From SG8-41 sp035649495 (GTDB lineage Bacteria; Pseudomonadota; Gammaproteobacteria; Burkholderiales; SG8-41), in NCBI GenBank assembly GCA_035649495.1, contig DASRJL010000107.1:34044-98043 (forward strand): a stretch of DNA of 64,000 nt. The letters are read 5' to 3'. Positions within the stretch are counted from its first letter, which is position 1; each line of letters starts with the position of its first letter. The notes below the pieces were generated by a model. It was not told the DNA's origin. It did not search any database and saw only the letters and a program-made list of their open reading frames with translations. The position numbers were made by a program, and so were the translations under genes. This document shows positions 8,574 to 16,319 of this stretch, one piece after another.

Positions 8574-9671
8574 ATGAAAATTACCAAGGTCGAAACCATA
8601 GTCGTAACGATGCCCATGCTCATCGAGGGCTCGGTGCTCCCGCAGCAGGGCGGCAAGCCCCGCACCAGCATGGATACGCTCCTCGTGCGGGTGGATACCG
8701 ACGAAGGCGTCAGCGGCTGGGGCGAGGGATTCGGCCATCGCATTCTGCCGGCGACGAGGACGGCGATCGACACGCTGGTCGGCCCGTTGTGCGTAGGGCG
8801 CGATCCGACGGCCATCAGCTCGCTGGTGGAGGAGCTGCAGCGCTTTCTGTCCGGCGTGGGCCGCAACGGCCCGGCGATGTACGCGCTGTCGGCGATAGAC
8901 ATCGCGTTGTGGGACATCGCCGGCAAGCTCGCGAAGCTGCCGCTCTACCGGCTCCTGGGCGGCGCGCCGCGCAACGAGCTGCCCGCGTACGCGAGCCTGC
9001 TGCGCTACGGCGAGCCCGCGGCAGTCACCCAGTACACGGAACGCGCGTTGAAGCGCGGCTACCGCTACATCAAGCTCCACGAGATCACGGTTTCCCCGAT
9101 CAAGGCCGCGCGCGATGTCGCCGGACCCGATATCCCCATCATGGTGGACTGCAACTGCCCGTGGACGGTCAGCGAGGCGATAGCGATGGCGCGCAAGCTC
9201 GCGCCGTTCAACCTGAAGTGGCTGGAAGAGCCGGTGTGGCCGCCCGAGGACCACGTGGGCCTCGCGCGCGTGCAGACCGAGGGCGGCATCCCGACCGCCG
9301 CCGGCGAGAACGCAATGCTCCCCGAGTTCAGGAGCATGCTCGCCGCGGGCGCGCTCGCCTACGCGCAGCCGAGCGTCACCAAGGTGGGCGGCGTCACGCA
9401 GCTGCGCAAGGTCGCGGCGCTCGCCGACGCGCACGGCGTCCCCACCGTGCCTCACTCGGCGTACTTCGGGCCGGGCCTGATCGCCTCGATCCACTGCATC
9501 GCGGCCATGTCGCGGGAAAGCCTCGTCGAGCGCTACGATGCCGATTTCGCGGTGAACCCGCTGCACGACGCCATCCTTCCGGATGCAAAGGGCTGCATGA
9601 AAGTGCCGCAGGGACCGGGTCTGGGAGTGGAGCCGGATATGGCTGTCGTCGAGAAGTTGCGCGTGCGCTGA
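8574..9671 (+). CDS. Enolase-superfamily (mandelate racemase/muconate lactonizing) enzyme
   Basis: A 365-residue enolase-superfamily enzyme with an N-terminal capping domain and a C-terminal barrel. Visible catalytic and metal residues are K167-L-H169 (a K-x-H variant of the usual K-x-K), D192 in MVDCN, E218 in LEEP, E245 in AGEN and H294 in PHS. These are the residues that abstract the proton alpha to a carboxylate and bind Mg2+. The pattern resembles the MR subgroup, which includes sugar-acid dehydratases. The specific substrate is unknown. Confidence 0.9.
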   Translation: MKITKVETIVVTMPMLIEGSVLPQQGGKPRTSMDTLLVRVDTDEGVSGWGEGFGHRILPATRTAIDTLVGPLCVGRDPTAISSLVEELQRFLSGVGRNGPAMYALSAIDIALWDIAGKLAKLPLYRLLGGAPRNELPAYASLLRYGEPAAVTQYTERALKRGYRYIKLHEITVSPIKAARDVAGPDIPIMVDCNCPWTVSEAIAMARKLAPFNLKWLEEPVWPPEDHVGLARVQTEGGIPTAAGENAMLPEFRSMLAAGALAYAQPSVTKVGGVTQLRKVAALADAHGVPTVPHSAYFGPGLIASIHCIAAMSRESLVERYDADFAVNPLHDAILPDAKGCMKVPQGPGLGVEPDMAVVEKLRVR

Positions 9672-9771
9672 ACGACAAGGCAAGACTGAACCGCCACTTC
9701 GCTCGTCCCGGCCGCGGGAGCTGTCTCGGGCCTTTCTGTGCGGGTATATTCCCTCCGAGCCGCGAGAGGGA

Positions 9772-10326
9772 ATGTCGATGAGTGCCGAGGGTGGCCCACG
9801 GTTATTGACGCTGGCGTGGGTATTGCTCCGCGTGGGCGCAGGGGCCTTCGGCGGTCTGGGCTCGACGCTTTCGATGCTGCAGCGACATCTGGTCGATCAG
9901 CGGCACTGGCTCGGGGAAAACGACATCAGCGAGGCGCTGGCGATCACGCAGGCCTTGCCGGGCTCGACTGGAATACAGATAGTTGCGTATCTCGGATCGC
10001 GGCTGCGCGGCTGGCCGGGAGCGATCGTTGCGGTGACGGCATATATCGCGCCCGCTGCCACGCTGATGATGGCGGCGGCGGCCGCCACGCTGGCTTTGCC
10101 GGACCGCCCGTGGGTCAACGGAGCCCTGGCAGGCGTGCAGATCGGGGTGGTCGGGCTCCTCGCGGCTTCGATGTGGCGGTTGTCACGCAGCGCGGCGAAG
10201 GGCCGAGCGCTGAAGGTGGCACTGTTGGGCGGCTGCGTGCTCGGGTTTCTCGTTCCCGCCCTCGTCGTGGTGATTGGAGCGGGGCTGGTCGGCGCGCTCA
10301 TTGCCACGGAGCGCGGCGATGGTTGA
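9772..10326 (+). CDS. chrA: Chromate transporter, CHR domain subunit 1
   Basis: A 184-residue membrane protein with one CHR domain, half of a full-length ChrA. It shows the family opening FRVGAGAFGGLGSTLSML-like segment, a GLTQ-equivalent ITQALPGSTG motif and about five or six hydrophobic segments. The ATG at 9772 follows GAGAGGGA. It overlaps the second CHR gene by 8 bases, the arrangement of paired short-chain transporters, which export chromate or related oxyanions. Confidence 0.88.
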   Translation: MSMSAEGGPRLLTLAWVLLRVGAGAFGGLGSTLSMLQRHLVDQRHWLGENDISEALAITQALPGSTGIQIVAYLGSRLRGWPGAIVAVTAYIAPAATLMMAAAAATLALPDRPWVNGALAGVQIGVVGLLAASMWRLSRSAAKGRALKVALLGGCVLGFLVPALVVVIGAGLVGALIATERGDG

Positions 10327-10846
10327 GCTGTTTCTGCGCTTTCTCGTGGTCGGCGCCACGGCTTTCGGCGGAGGCGGGACGGCGCTGCCGCTCGTGGAGC
10401 GCATCACCGTTGCGGAAACGGGCTGGCTCACTCCGCAGCAGTTCGCCATTGGGGTGGGATTCGCGTACGCGACGCCCGGGCCGATCCTGATCCTGGCCGC
10501 GTTCGTCGGCTATCACGTGGCGGGCATTGCCGGTGCGCTGGTCGGCACCGTCGGCGTGTTTGCCATTCCCGTGATCCTGGCGGCCGGCTCCGCGGGGGTG
10601 GTGGCGCAACTGAAACGGCACGCGCGATTCCGGGTGTTTGGGCGCTTTGCCGCCGCGGCGGCAGTCGGGTTGCTGGCCGTTACGCTCGTTACCCTGGCGC
10701 GGCCGGTGGTCGAGTTGCATCCGGGTCTGCTTGCGGGCTCCGTATTGGTGTTCGCCGCCGAGCGCCTCGGGGTCTCTCCGGTGCTGCTCCTGGTGATCGC
10801 GGTCGGCGCTGGGGCGGCCGCGGGTGCGGTGGGCTGGTTTGCGTGA
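10319..10846 (+). CDS. chrA: Chromate transporter, CHR domain subunit 2
   Basis: A 175-residue partner of the preceding gene. The ATG at 10319 lies inside the end of that gene, giving an 8-base overlap and probable translational coupling. FLVVGATAFGGGGTALPLV and GFAYATPGPILI are CHR signatures. The two halves presumably have opposite topology and assemble as a heterodimer. Confidence 0.88.
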   Translation: MVELFLRFLVVGATAFGGGGTALPLVERITVAETGWLTPQQFAIGVGFAYATPGPILILAAFVGYHVAGIAGALVGTVGVFAIPVILAAGSAGVVAQLKRHARFRVFGRFAAAAAVGLLAVTLVTLARPVVELHPGLLAGSVLVFAAERLGVSPVLLLVIAVGAGAAAGAVGWFA

Positions 10847-10866
10847 GGCTTTTGCGGGCGTTTCTG

Positions 10867-11526
10867 CTAAGGCCGGGGCTTCGCCGGCCGGCTGACCGGC
10901 AGGGCTGACGCCGCAACGGCGATGTCGCGCGCAACGGCGGCGAGCGCGCGGCTGTAGGCGGCGGCGATGCCGGCGTGGCCGGCTTCGGCCGCGGGCTCTT
11001 CGACCGTCGAGCGCCCGACGCGCGCTTCGCCCACGCCCGGGCGCACGCTCCACAGCACGTCGACGGCAACGCCCGTTCCCATGGTCGCTTCGAATTTCTG
11101 CACGTCCACCGCGATCCGCACGTCGGGAGGCAGGCCGGGCAGGGGGCTAGTGCTGACTGCGTGGCCGGGGCCGAGCTGCTGCGCGAGATTTCCGGCGATG
11201 ACGCGCGGTATCGCTTCCTGCAACGGTTCCGCCCAGCGGTGGAAATCGTGGATCTCCACGCTGTTCGAGGCCGTGCGCGACACCATCTGCGGGCGATCCA
11301 CGACACCTGGAATGGCGACCCGCGTCACCAGTACCCGCGTGGCCGCTGCTGGCCCGGTTGCGGATTCCGGACGGACCGGCGCCGCTTCGACGCTCAGCGA
11401 GTAGAAGTTCGTTTTGGGAGAAGGAGCGCCGCCACAGCCGGCGAGCGCTATGAGCGCGATGGAGACTGCAAAAGCGTGACGCCTGACCCCTGGCCCCTGA
11501 CCCCTGACGGCTGTTGCGAAGCTCAT
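10867..11526 (-). CDS. pqiC: PqiC-type outer-membrane lipoprotein (ABC-type transport auxiliary)
   Basis: A 219-residue lipoprotein. The signal peptide ends in the lipobox IALAGC, followed by the PqiC/YmbA domain (NFYSLS near the start, VLVTRVAIPGVVDRPQMV, IHDFHRWAEPL). The ATG at 11526 overlaps the pqiB stop as ATGA. PqiC forms an outer-membrane ring around the PqiB tunnel for lipid transport. The n-region of the signal peptide (RGQGPGVRRH) is encoded by a GGGGTCAGGGGCCAGGGGTCAG repeat word, which also occurs as an intergenic repeat elsewhere in the window. Confidence 0.87.
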   Translation of the reverse strand: MSFATAVRGQGPGVRRHAFAVSIALIALAGCGGAPSPKTNFYSLSVEAAPVRPESATGPAAATRVLVTRVAIPGVVDRPQMVSRTASNSVEIHDFHRWAEPLQEAIPRVIAGNLAQQLGPGHAVSTSPLPGLPPDVRIAVDVQKFEATMGTGVAVDVLWSVRPGVGEARVGRSTVEEPAAEAGHAGIAAAYSRALAAVARDIAVAASALPVSRPAKPRP

Positions 11527-13196
11527 TGCGTATCGTCCTTCCTGCCCCGCAGGAGCGATTCGGGGTGGCGTTCCAGCGAGTCGGCGAGGCCGCGCACGGC
11601 CTGCGCCGCGCGCCTGACCTCGCGCAGCGTGGTCTGCAGATCGCCCTGCAGCGGCGCGTCCTCGGCCAGCAGGATCTGCGCTTTTTCCAGCGTGGCCCGC
11701 GCGTCCCCCAGCGTCGCCCTCACCTCCGGCGCGATGTCGGTGCGAATCTGCGCCGACAGGGCGCTCATTTCCTTGAGCGTCGCCTCGAGCTCCGTGGCGG
11801 CCTTGCGGAAATCCGCGGCGACCTCGGCGAACGGCACTTTCTCCAGGTTCTTCGCCACGTTCGTCACGGTGTTCTGCAGCTCTTCGAAGCCGCCGGGCAC
11901 CGTGGGAATCTCCGGCGGCGTCTGGCCCGCGTTGATCTTCACCCGCGGCTCCTTGGGGAAGAAATTGAGAGCGACGTAGGCTTGCCCGGTGAGCAGGTTC
12001 CCGGTGCTTAGTTGCGCGCGCAACCCGCGGTCCACCCAGCGCTGAAGCGCTTCCACGCGGCGGCCCGGCTCGTCGGTGGGTCCGCGCTCGCGCATGCGGG
12101 CCGACAGGCGCTCCGGGTAGATCACGATTCCCACGGCGGGACGCACCGAGCCCTGCTCGCGGTTGAAGTCGAGATCGATGCTCGTGACTTCGCCTATCTC
12201 CACGCCGAGGAAATTCACGGGGGCGCCGACGGAGAGGCCGCGTACCGAGTGGGTGAAGTAGAGGATGTAGCTGTCCTTGATCGTGTAGATCTCCTTCATC
12301 GCGGAATCGCGATTGGAGAAGAGAGTGAAGGCGGTATCCGGGGCTGCCGGCGCCGTCACCCGCGTTTGCGGCGGCGTCTCGAACGCTATGCCGCCGATGA
12401 CGATCGCGGTCAGTGACTCCGTCTCGACCCGGAAGCCACCCGAATCGAGCGCGATCGCCACGCCGCTCACGTCCCAGAAGCGCGTCCCCGCCGTCACGAA
12501 GCGGTCGTACGGCGCGTTGACGAAGACCTGGATCACGACGCCCTTGCCTTCCTTGTCGAGCTCGGTCGACACGGTCTTGCCGACACGCACGCGCCGGAAA
12601 TAGACCGGCGAGCCGACGTCCACGGAGCCCAGGTTCGCCGCGCGCAGCGTGAACAGCCGTCCCGGAGCGTCGGTGGTGATGGCGGGGGGCTGCTCCAAGC
12701 CGGTGAAAGAGCGCCGGCTGGGGCCCGATTTTCCCGGATCCATCGCGATGTGCGAGCCGGTCAATATGGTCCCCAGTCCGAGCGCCTGCCCGCCGGTGAT
12801 ACGCGGCCGCACCACCCAGAACCGCGTGTCCTCGACGACGAGGTGCTTCGCCTTGGAATTGATCTCGGCCTTGACCAGGATATTCGGGCCGTCCGTCAAC
12901 TCGATGGCCTTCACGATGCCGATGTCGATGTCCCGGTACTTGATCCGCGTCCTGCCCGCCTCCAGGCCCTCGCCCGAGTTGAACGTGATCTCGATCGCGG
13001 TGCCGATATTCAGCACGCCTTGCAGCGCAAGCCATGCCGCTACGCCCAGTGCGATGACCGGAATCACCCAGATGAGCGGCGCCCAGCGCGACCGGCGCGC
13101 ATCAGCCACCGCCTCGGGGACGTCCCCTTGCGGGACCGGCCCGGGTTGCTCCGGAGGCGGCCCGCGCCGCTCGGAATTGTCGGGTGCATCAGCCAT
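11523..13196 (-). CDS. pqiB: PqiB-type MCE protein (inner-membrane-anchored lipid tunnel)
   Basis: A 557-residue MCE-family protein. The ATG at 13196 overlaps the end of pqiA2 by 8 bases. One N-terminal transmembrane helix lies at about residues 38-57, then three MCE domains starting near residues 60, 178 and 300 (FNSGEGLEAGRTRIKYRDI; LGSVDVGSPVYFRRVRVG; VRGLSVGAPVNFLGVEIG), and a long C-terminal helical region with coiled-coil character. PqiB hexamers form a syringe-like tunnel across the periplasm. It sits in the order pqiA1-pqiA2-pqiB-pqiC with overlapping ends throughout. Confidence 0.9.
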   Translation of the reverse strand: MADAPDNSERRGPPPEQPGPVPQGDVPEAVADARRSRWAPLIWVIPVIALGVAAWLALQGVLNIGTAIEITFNSGEGLEAGRTRIKYRDIDIGIVKAIELTDGPNILVKAEINSKAKHLVVEDTRFWVVRPRITGGQALGLGTILTGSHIAMDPGKSGPSRRSFTGLEQPPAITTDAPGRLFTLRAANLGSVDVGSPVYFRRVRVGKTVSTELDKEGKGVVIQVFVNAPYDRFVTAGTRFWDVSGVAIALDSGGFRVETESLTAIVIGGIAFETPPQTRVTAPAAPDTAFTLFSNRDSAMKEIYTIKDSYILYFTHSVRGLSVGAPVNFLGVEIGEVTSIDLDFNREQGSVRPAVGIVIYPERLSARMRERGPTDEPGRRVEALQRWVDRGLRAQLSTGNLLTGQAYVALNFFPKEPRVKINAGQTPPEIPTVPGGFEELQNTVTNVAKNLEKVPFAEVAADFRKAATELEATLKEMSALSAQIRTDIAPEVRATLGDARATLEKAQILLAEDAPLQGDLQTTLREVRRAAQAVRGLADSLERHPESLLRGRKDDTQ

Positions 13197-13827
13197 GGTC
13201 GAACCTGCGGCGGCCCGGAACGGCTGCATCCCACAGGAGCCGCGGGTCGAAGGCGCGCGAAGCGAGCATCGTGAGCACGACGACGGCGGCAAAAGCGGGA
13301 GCCGCCGGCCCGACCGAAACGTCGGCAAACGGGTAGAACTGCACCAGGCCGATCAAGAGTCCGCCGACGTAGATGTCTACCATGGACCAGCGGCCGATGA
13401 AGTCGGTCACGCGGTAGAGCCGGGTGCGCTGCAGTGCGCCGGGCGCGTCAAGGCGCGCGCTCACGAGGAGCCAGGTGAGAATGAACATCTTTGCGAGCGG
13501 CACGGCAAAGCTCGCTACAACGATCACCACCGACAGTGGCCACGCACCCTGCGACCACAGCCGGATCGCGCCGCCCAGTATCGTGTCCGTGGTCTGTTCG
13601 ACGAGCGATTGCGTTTCCAGCACAGGGAGGACGTTGGCGGGGATGTACAGCGCGTACGCCGCGGCCAGCAGGGCCCACGTGCGGATGAAGCTGTCCGGCT
13701 TGCGCGCATGGAGCGCGCTCCCGCAGCGGGCGCACGAGGAAGGCGCAGGCGCCGCCGCTGGTCCGCGGTTCAACAGCCCGCACAGCTCGCAGGTCAGCAG
13801 GCCGGCGTGCGCCGCCATCACGGTCAC
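13189..13827 (-). CDS. pqiA: PqiA-domain inner-membrane protein, second half-gene
   Basis: A 212-residue PqiA-domain protein. The GTG start at 13827 is preferred over the ATG at 13818 because GGAGG lies 5 bases upstream and the GTG overlaps the previous stop as GTGA. A small zinc-ribbon-like pair (CELC at about 13 and CARC at about 32) is followed by four transmembrane segments, with the family motifs ANVLPV, GRWSMVDIYV and FYPFADV. PqiA normally carries two such domains in one chain of about 415 residues; here each is a separate gene. Confidence 0.88.
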   Translation of the reverse strand: MTVMAAHAGLLTCELCGLLNRGPAAAPAPSSCARCGSALHARKPDSFIRTWALLAAAYALYIPANVLPVLETQSLVEQTTDTILGGAIRLWSQGAWPLSVVIVVASFAVPLAKMFILTWLLVSARLDAPGALQRTRLYRVTDFIGRWSMVDIYVGGLLIGLVQFYPFADVSVGPAAPAFAAVVVLTMLASRAFDPRLLWDAAVPGRRRFDHG

Positions 13828-14516
13828 ACGGTCCTCCCGGAGGTTTCGGAGGTTCCCGCGGGGCCGGCCCACAGGTCGCGCACGTCGAAGATGGAGTCCG
13901 TCATCGCGAACAACAGCATCATCGCGCCGATTGCCCAGAATCCCGCCTGCACCTCGAGGTCCGCGATCTGCGCCAGGCGGTGCATGCAGACCACCGCGGC
14001 GAGCACGAACACTTCGACCATGCTCCATCGGCGCATCGTGACGAGCAGCCGCGACGCGGCGGTGAGCGCGCGCGGAACCTTCCCGAAGCGGAACGGCACG
14101 AGGAGATACAGCAGGGTGGCGATCTCCAATCCCGGCAGCAGGACCAGCGTCAGGTATACGAGGACGCCGAGCGCGGTCATGCCCTCGTTGTGGAACGCGC
14201 GGGCGATCCCGGTGAGCGTCGCCGACACGTGCTGCCCCTGCAGGTCGAGAGACATCACGGGAAATACGTTGGCGATGATGAATAGCATCGCGGCCGCCAG
14301 CGTGAGCGCGAGCGTGGCGTCGAGCGCGCTCGGAATGGCGCGATGGATCAGAGCGTCGCAGCGGCGGCAGCGCACGACGCACGGCGCGGCGCATTCCGGT
14401 TCGCGCTGGACGAGGTCGCAATCCGGGCAGGCCGTGAAACCGGGGCCTGGCGACTCGTTCGTATGGAATGACCCGCTGTGAAATGCCATCGGCAACTGAC
14501 TCCCCGCGAGCTGCAT
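13824..14516 (-). CDS. pqiA: PqiA-domain inner-membrane protein, first half-gene
   Basis: A 230-residue PqiA-domain protein and first gene of the pqi operon. CPDCDLVQ and CRRC near the N-terminus form the zinc-ribbon-like element. IIANVFPVMSLDLQG and MRRWSMVEVFVLA are PqiA signatures, with four transmembrane segments. A second ATG at 14489 (MAFHSG) is an alternative start. PqiA passes lipid to or from the PqiB tunnel. Confidence 0.88.
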   Translation of the reverse strand: MQLAGSQLPMAFHSGSFHTNESPGPGFTACPDCDLVQREPECAAPCVVRCRRCDALIHRAIPSALDATLALTLAAAMLFIIANVFPVMSLDLQGQHVSATLTGIARAFHNEGMTALGVLVYLTLVLLPGLEIATLLYLLVPFRFGKVPRALTAASRLLVTMRRWSMVEVFVLAAVVCMHRLAQIADLEVQAGFWAIGAMMLLFAMTDSIFDVRDLWAGPAGTSETSGRTV

Positions 14517-14786
14517 CCCCGCGCCCTGCGGTTGGAGCGGCGGCCCCGGACAAAGTTCAGGCGGATGACATAATCCCGGACGCGGTGCGCATCCGGGCGA
14601 GAAGGGGAATCAGGTTCGAGGCGTGTCAGGCGTTGTCTGACACGGCCATACCGGCTCCAGCCCCTTGGCTTTCATCGCGGCCCCTGGATTGGGGGTCGCA
14701 TAGGATGCGACCTCTTATCGGCAAATGGCCGCGATTGCCGGCTACGGGCCGCGGGCCACGAGTCATCCAGTTTAGCCCGCCGACGG
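14517..14786. other. Spacer upstream of pqi operon with two perfect dyads
   Basis: About 270 bases without a gene. Two perfect inverted repeats are present: GTGTCAG-N7-CTGACAC at 14623-14643 and GGTCGCAT-AGG-ATGCGACC at 14694-14712. Neither is followed by a T-run, so they are more likely operator or leader structures than terminators. A regulator cannot be named. Confidence 0.5.
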
Positions 14787-15662
14787 TCAGGCCGCGACCG
14801 CGGTTTTCTGCATGGCTCGCGCGGACTCGCGTATCCACTGGCCCACCGCCTGCGGCGTCTGCTGCGGCGGCATGAGCGGCGAGAGCGTCACGATCGGCAT
14901 CAGCTCGCGCAGCGTGTGCGCCGCGGAGGTGGCGTGCGACGCGTCGTCGCCCGACATGACGGCGGTGGGGACTTTCATCGCGAGGAGCTGGTCGCCGGTC
15001 GCGCCGGACGGCATGGTGTCGTTGAAGAGGTTCAGGCGCGACTGCTGCACGTGCGCGAGGTACCGATCGCGGTCCTGTTTCACGAACGCCTGCGCGAATT
15101 CGGGATCAGTCGCGATGACCGAGGTCCACGGCCCGCCGTCGGGATCGCCGGCCCAGAACGACTTCAGCTGCTTCGCGCGCTCGACCGCAGCGGCGAGGCC
15201 GTGCTGGCGCACGAAAGCCGCATGGCCGTCGAGCTTTTCGTGACCCTTTTTCATCCAGCGCCAGCCGCCGACCGGCCAGTGCAGCAGCAGGCCGAGGCAA
15301 CGATCGGGGTAGTAGTGACCGATGGCAGTCGCCACCGAGCAGCCCATGCACCCGCCGAGGATGAACGCTTTCTTTGCGCCCACGTGGTCGAGCATCGCTA
15401 CGGCATGGCGCGCGTAGGCTTCCCAGGTGAAGGTTTCTATCCTTCCGCCCGAAGCGCCGGCCTCGCGACGGTCGTAGGCAATGACCTTGAACTCGTCCGC
15501 GAGCGAATTGAGCGGATCGAGCGGCTTCCACGTCGCATTGCCGCCGCTGCCCCACTTCGCCATGGTGGAGTCGAACCCGCCCGGGGCGAGCATGAGGAGC
15601 GGTGTGCCGTTGCCGGTGACCTGGTAGATGGTTTTGATGCCATCGATCGTGGCGGATGCCAT
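14787..15662 (-). CDS. Alpha/beta hydrolase with Cys at the nucleophile elbow
   Basis: A 291-residue alpha/beta hydrolase. The nucleophile elbow reads GGCMG, so Cys105 replaces the usual Ser of GxSxG, as in dienelactone-hydrolase-type enzymes. The oxyanion region APGGFDS follows the third strand and the acid/His region is around SGDDASHAT. Small promoters upstream are not clear. The function is probably hydrolysis of an ester or lactone, but the Cys also leaves room for other acyl chemistry. The neighbours are unrelated. Confidence 0.8.
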   Translation of the reverse strand: MASATIDGIKTIYQVTGNGTPLLMLAPGGFDSTMAKWGSGGNATWKPLDPLNSLADEFKVIAYDRREAGASGGRIETFTWEAYARHAVAMLDHVGAKKAFILGGCMGCSVATAIGHYYPDRCLGLLLHWPVGGWRWMKKGHEKLDGHAAFVRQHGLAAAVERAKQLKSFWAGDPDGGPWTSVIATDPEFAQAFVKQDRDRYLAHVQQSRLNLFNDTMPSGATGDQLLAMKVPTAVMSGDDASHATSAAHTLRELMPIVTLSPLMPPQQTPQAVGQWIRESARAMQKTAVAA

Positions 15663-15680
15663 TTGCGCTCTCCTGAAGGG

Positions 15681-15728
15681 CGTGACTCGTGACCCGTGAC
15701 CCGTGACTCGTGGCCCGAAGCTCGTAGC
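15681..15728. repeat. GTGACYC tandem repeat (family B) with CTCGTAGC tail
   Basis: Four to five units of CGTGACTCGTGACC type just upstream of the hydrolase start at 15662, followed by AAGCTCGTAGCTTCTGGCTC, which contains the short hairpin AAGCTcgtAGCTT. Confidence 0.7.
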
Positions 15729-15834
15729 TTCTGGCTCGATGTTAAGTCAGGACGTGCGCACGCGCCATTTCGCGCGATGCGAGGACGAATGGCCAGCATG
15801 CGGTCCCGCGACGCGGGCTGTCTGATTTTCGATC

Positions 15835-15877
15835 TTGACCAGCGTTTTGCGGAATCTTTTAGACAGCTTCCAGTCTA
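15835..15877 (+). promoter_or_regulatory. Candidate promoter and operator dyad of the EncFtn gene
   Basis: TTGACC at 15835-15840, a 17-base spacer, and TTTAGA at 15858-15863 make a plausible sigma-70-type promoter with a weak -10. Overlapping its downstream edge is an 18-base dyad TAGAC-N8-GTCTA (15860-15877), placed where a repressor would block initiation. The regulator is not known; iron control would be reasonable for a ferritin. Confidence 0.45.
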
Positions 15878-15950
15878 GTAGGATAGCGCTTCGCCGGCGC
15901 GGCGCGGCGCTGGTTTCCCCTTTCGTCCATCTCGATCGAGGAGGAGTGAC

Positions 15951-16241
15951 ATGTCCAGCGTTGGATACCACGAGCCCATCGAAGAAATGTCGGATGAAAC
16001 GCGCGATATGCATCGCGCCATCGTCTCCCTGATGGAAGAGCTTGAAGCCGCCGACTGGTACAACCAGCGCGTCGACGCGTGCAAGGACCCGGAGCTGAGG
16101 GCGATATTGAGGCACAACCGCGACGAGGAAAAGGAGCACGCGGCCATGGTGCTCGAATGGATCCGCCGCAAGGATCCCGCCTTCTCGAAGGAACTGAAGG
16201 ACTACCTGTTCACGACGAAACCGATCGCGGACCACTCATGA
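15951..16241 (+). CDS. Encapsulated-ferritin-like (EncFtn) ferroxidase, orphan
   Basis: A 96-residue protein strongly resembling EncFtn of Rhodospirillum rubrum along its whole length: HEPIEEM, HRAIVS, MEELEAADWYNQRVDA, DPELRAIL, HNRDEEKEHAAMVLEW, YLFT. EncFtn monomers form a ring of dimers that make ferroxidase sites; the equivalents of Glu32, Glu62 and His65 are Glu30, Glu60 and His63 here, and Trp36-Tyr37 are kept. AGGAGGAG precedes the ATG. The protein stops just after YLFTTKPIADHS and has no C-terminal encapsulin-targeting peptide. No encapsulin shell gene is adjacent: the next gene is convergent and unrelated. Confidence 0.9.
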   Translation: MSSVGYHEPIEEMSDETRDMHRAIVSLMEELEAADWYNQRVDACKDPELRAILRHNRDEEKEHAAMVLEWIRRKDPAFSKELKDYLFTTKPIADHS

Positions 16242-16290
16242 GTTTGAAATAGCGTGATGCAAAATCCTGGCTTTTCAGTGCTTGATTTGC

Positions 16291-16319
16291 GGGTCACCGG
16301 TCACTCGTCACTGGTCACG
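16291..16319. repeat. GGTCACY repeat (family B) running into a gene 3' end
   Basis: Four units (GGTCACC, GGTCACT, CGTCACT, GGTCACG). Read on the minus strand it supplies the last codons (V-T-S-D-E) and the TGA stop of the phosphodiesterase-like gene ending at 16301. Confidence 0.75.

Noticed and set aside
10867..13035. A 722-codon minus-strand open frame
   Set aside because: It reads through pqiB in a wrong frame; only its last 219 codons, from 11526, form the real pqiC gene. The rest is compositional.
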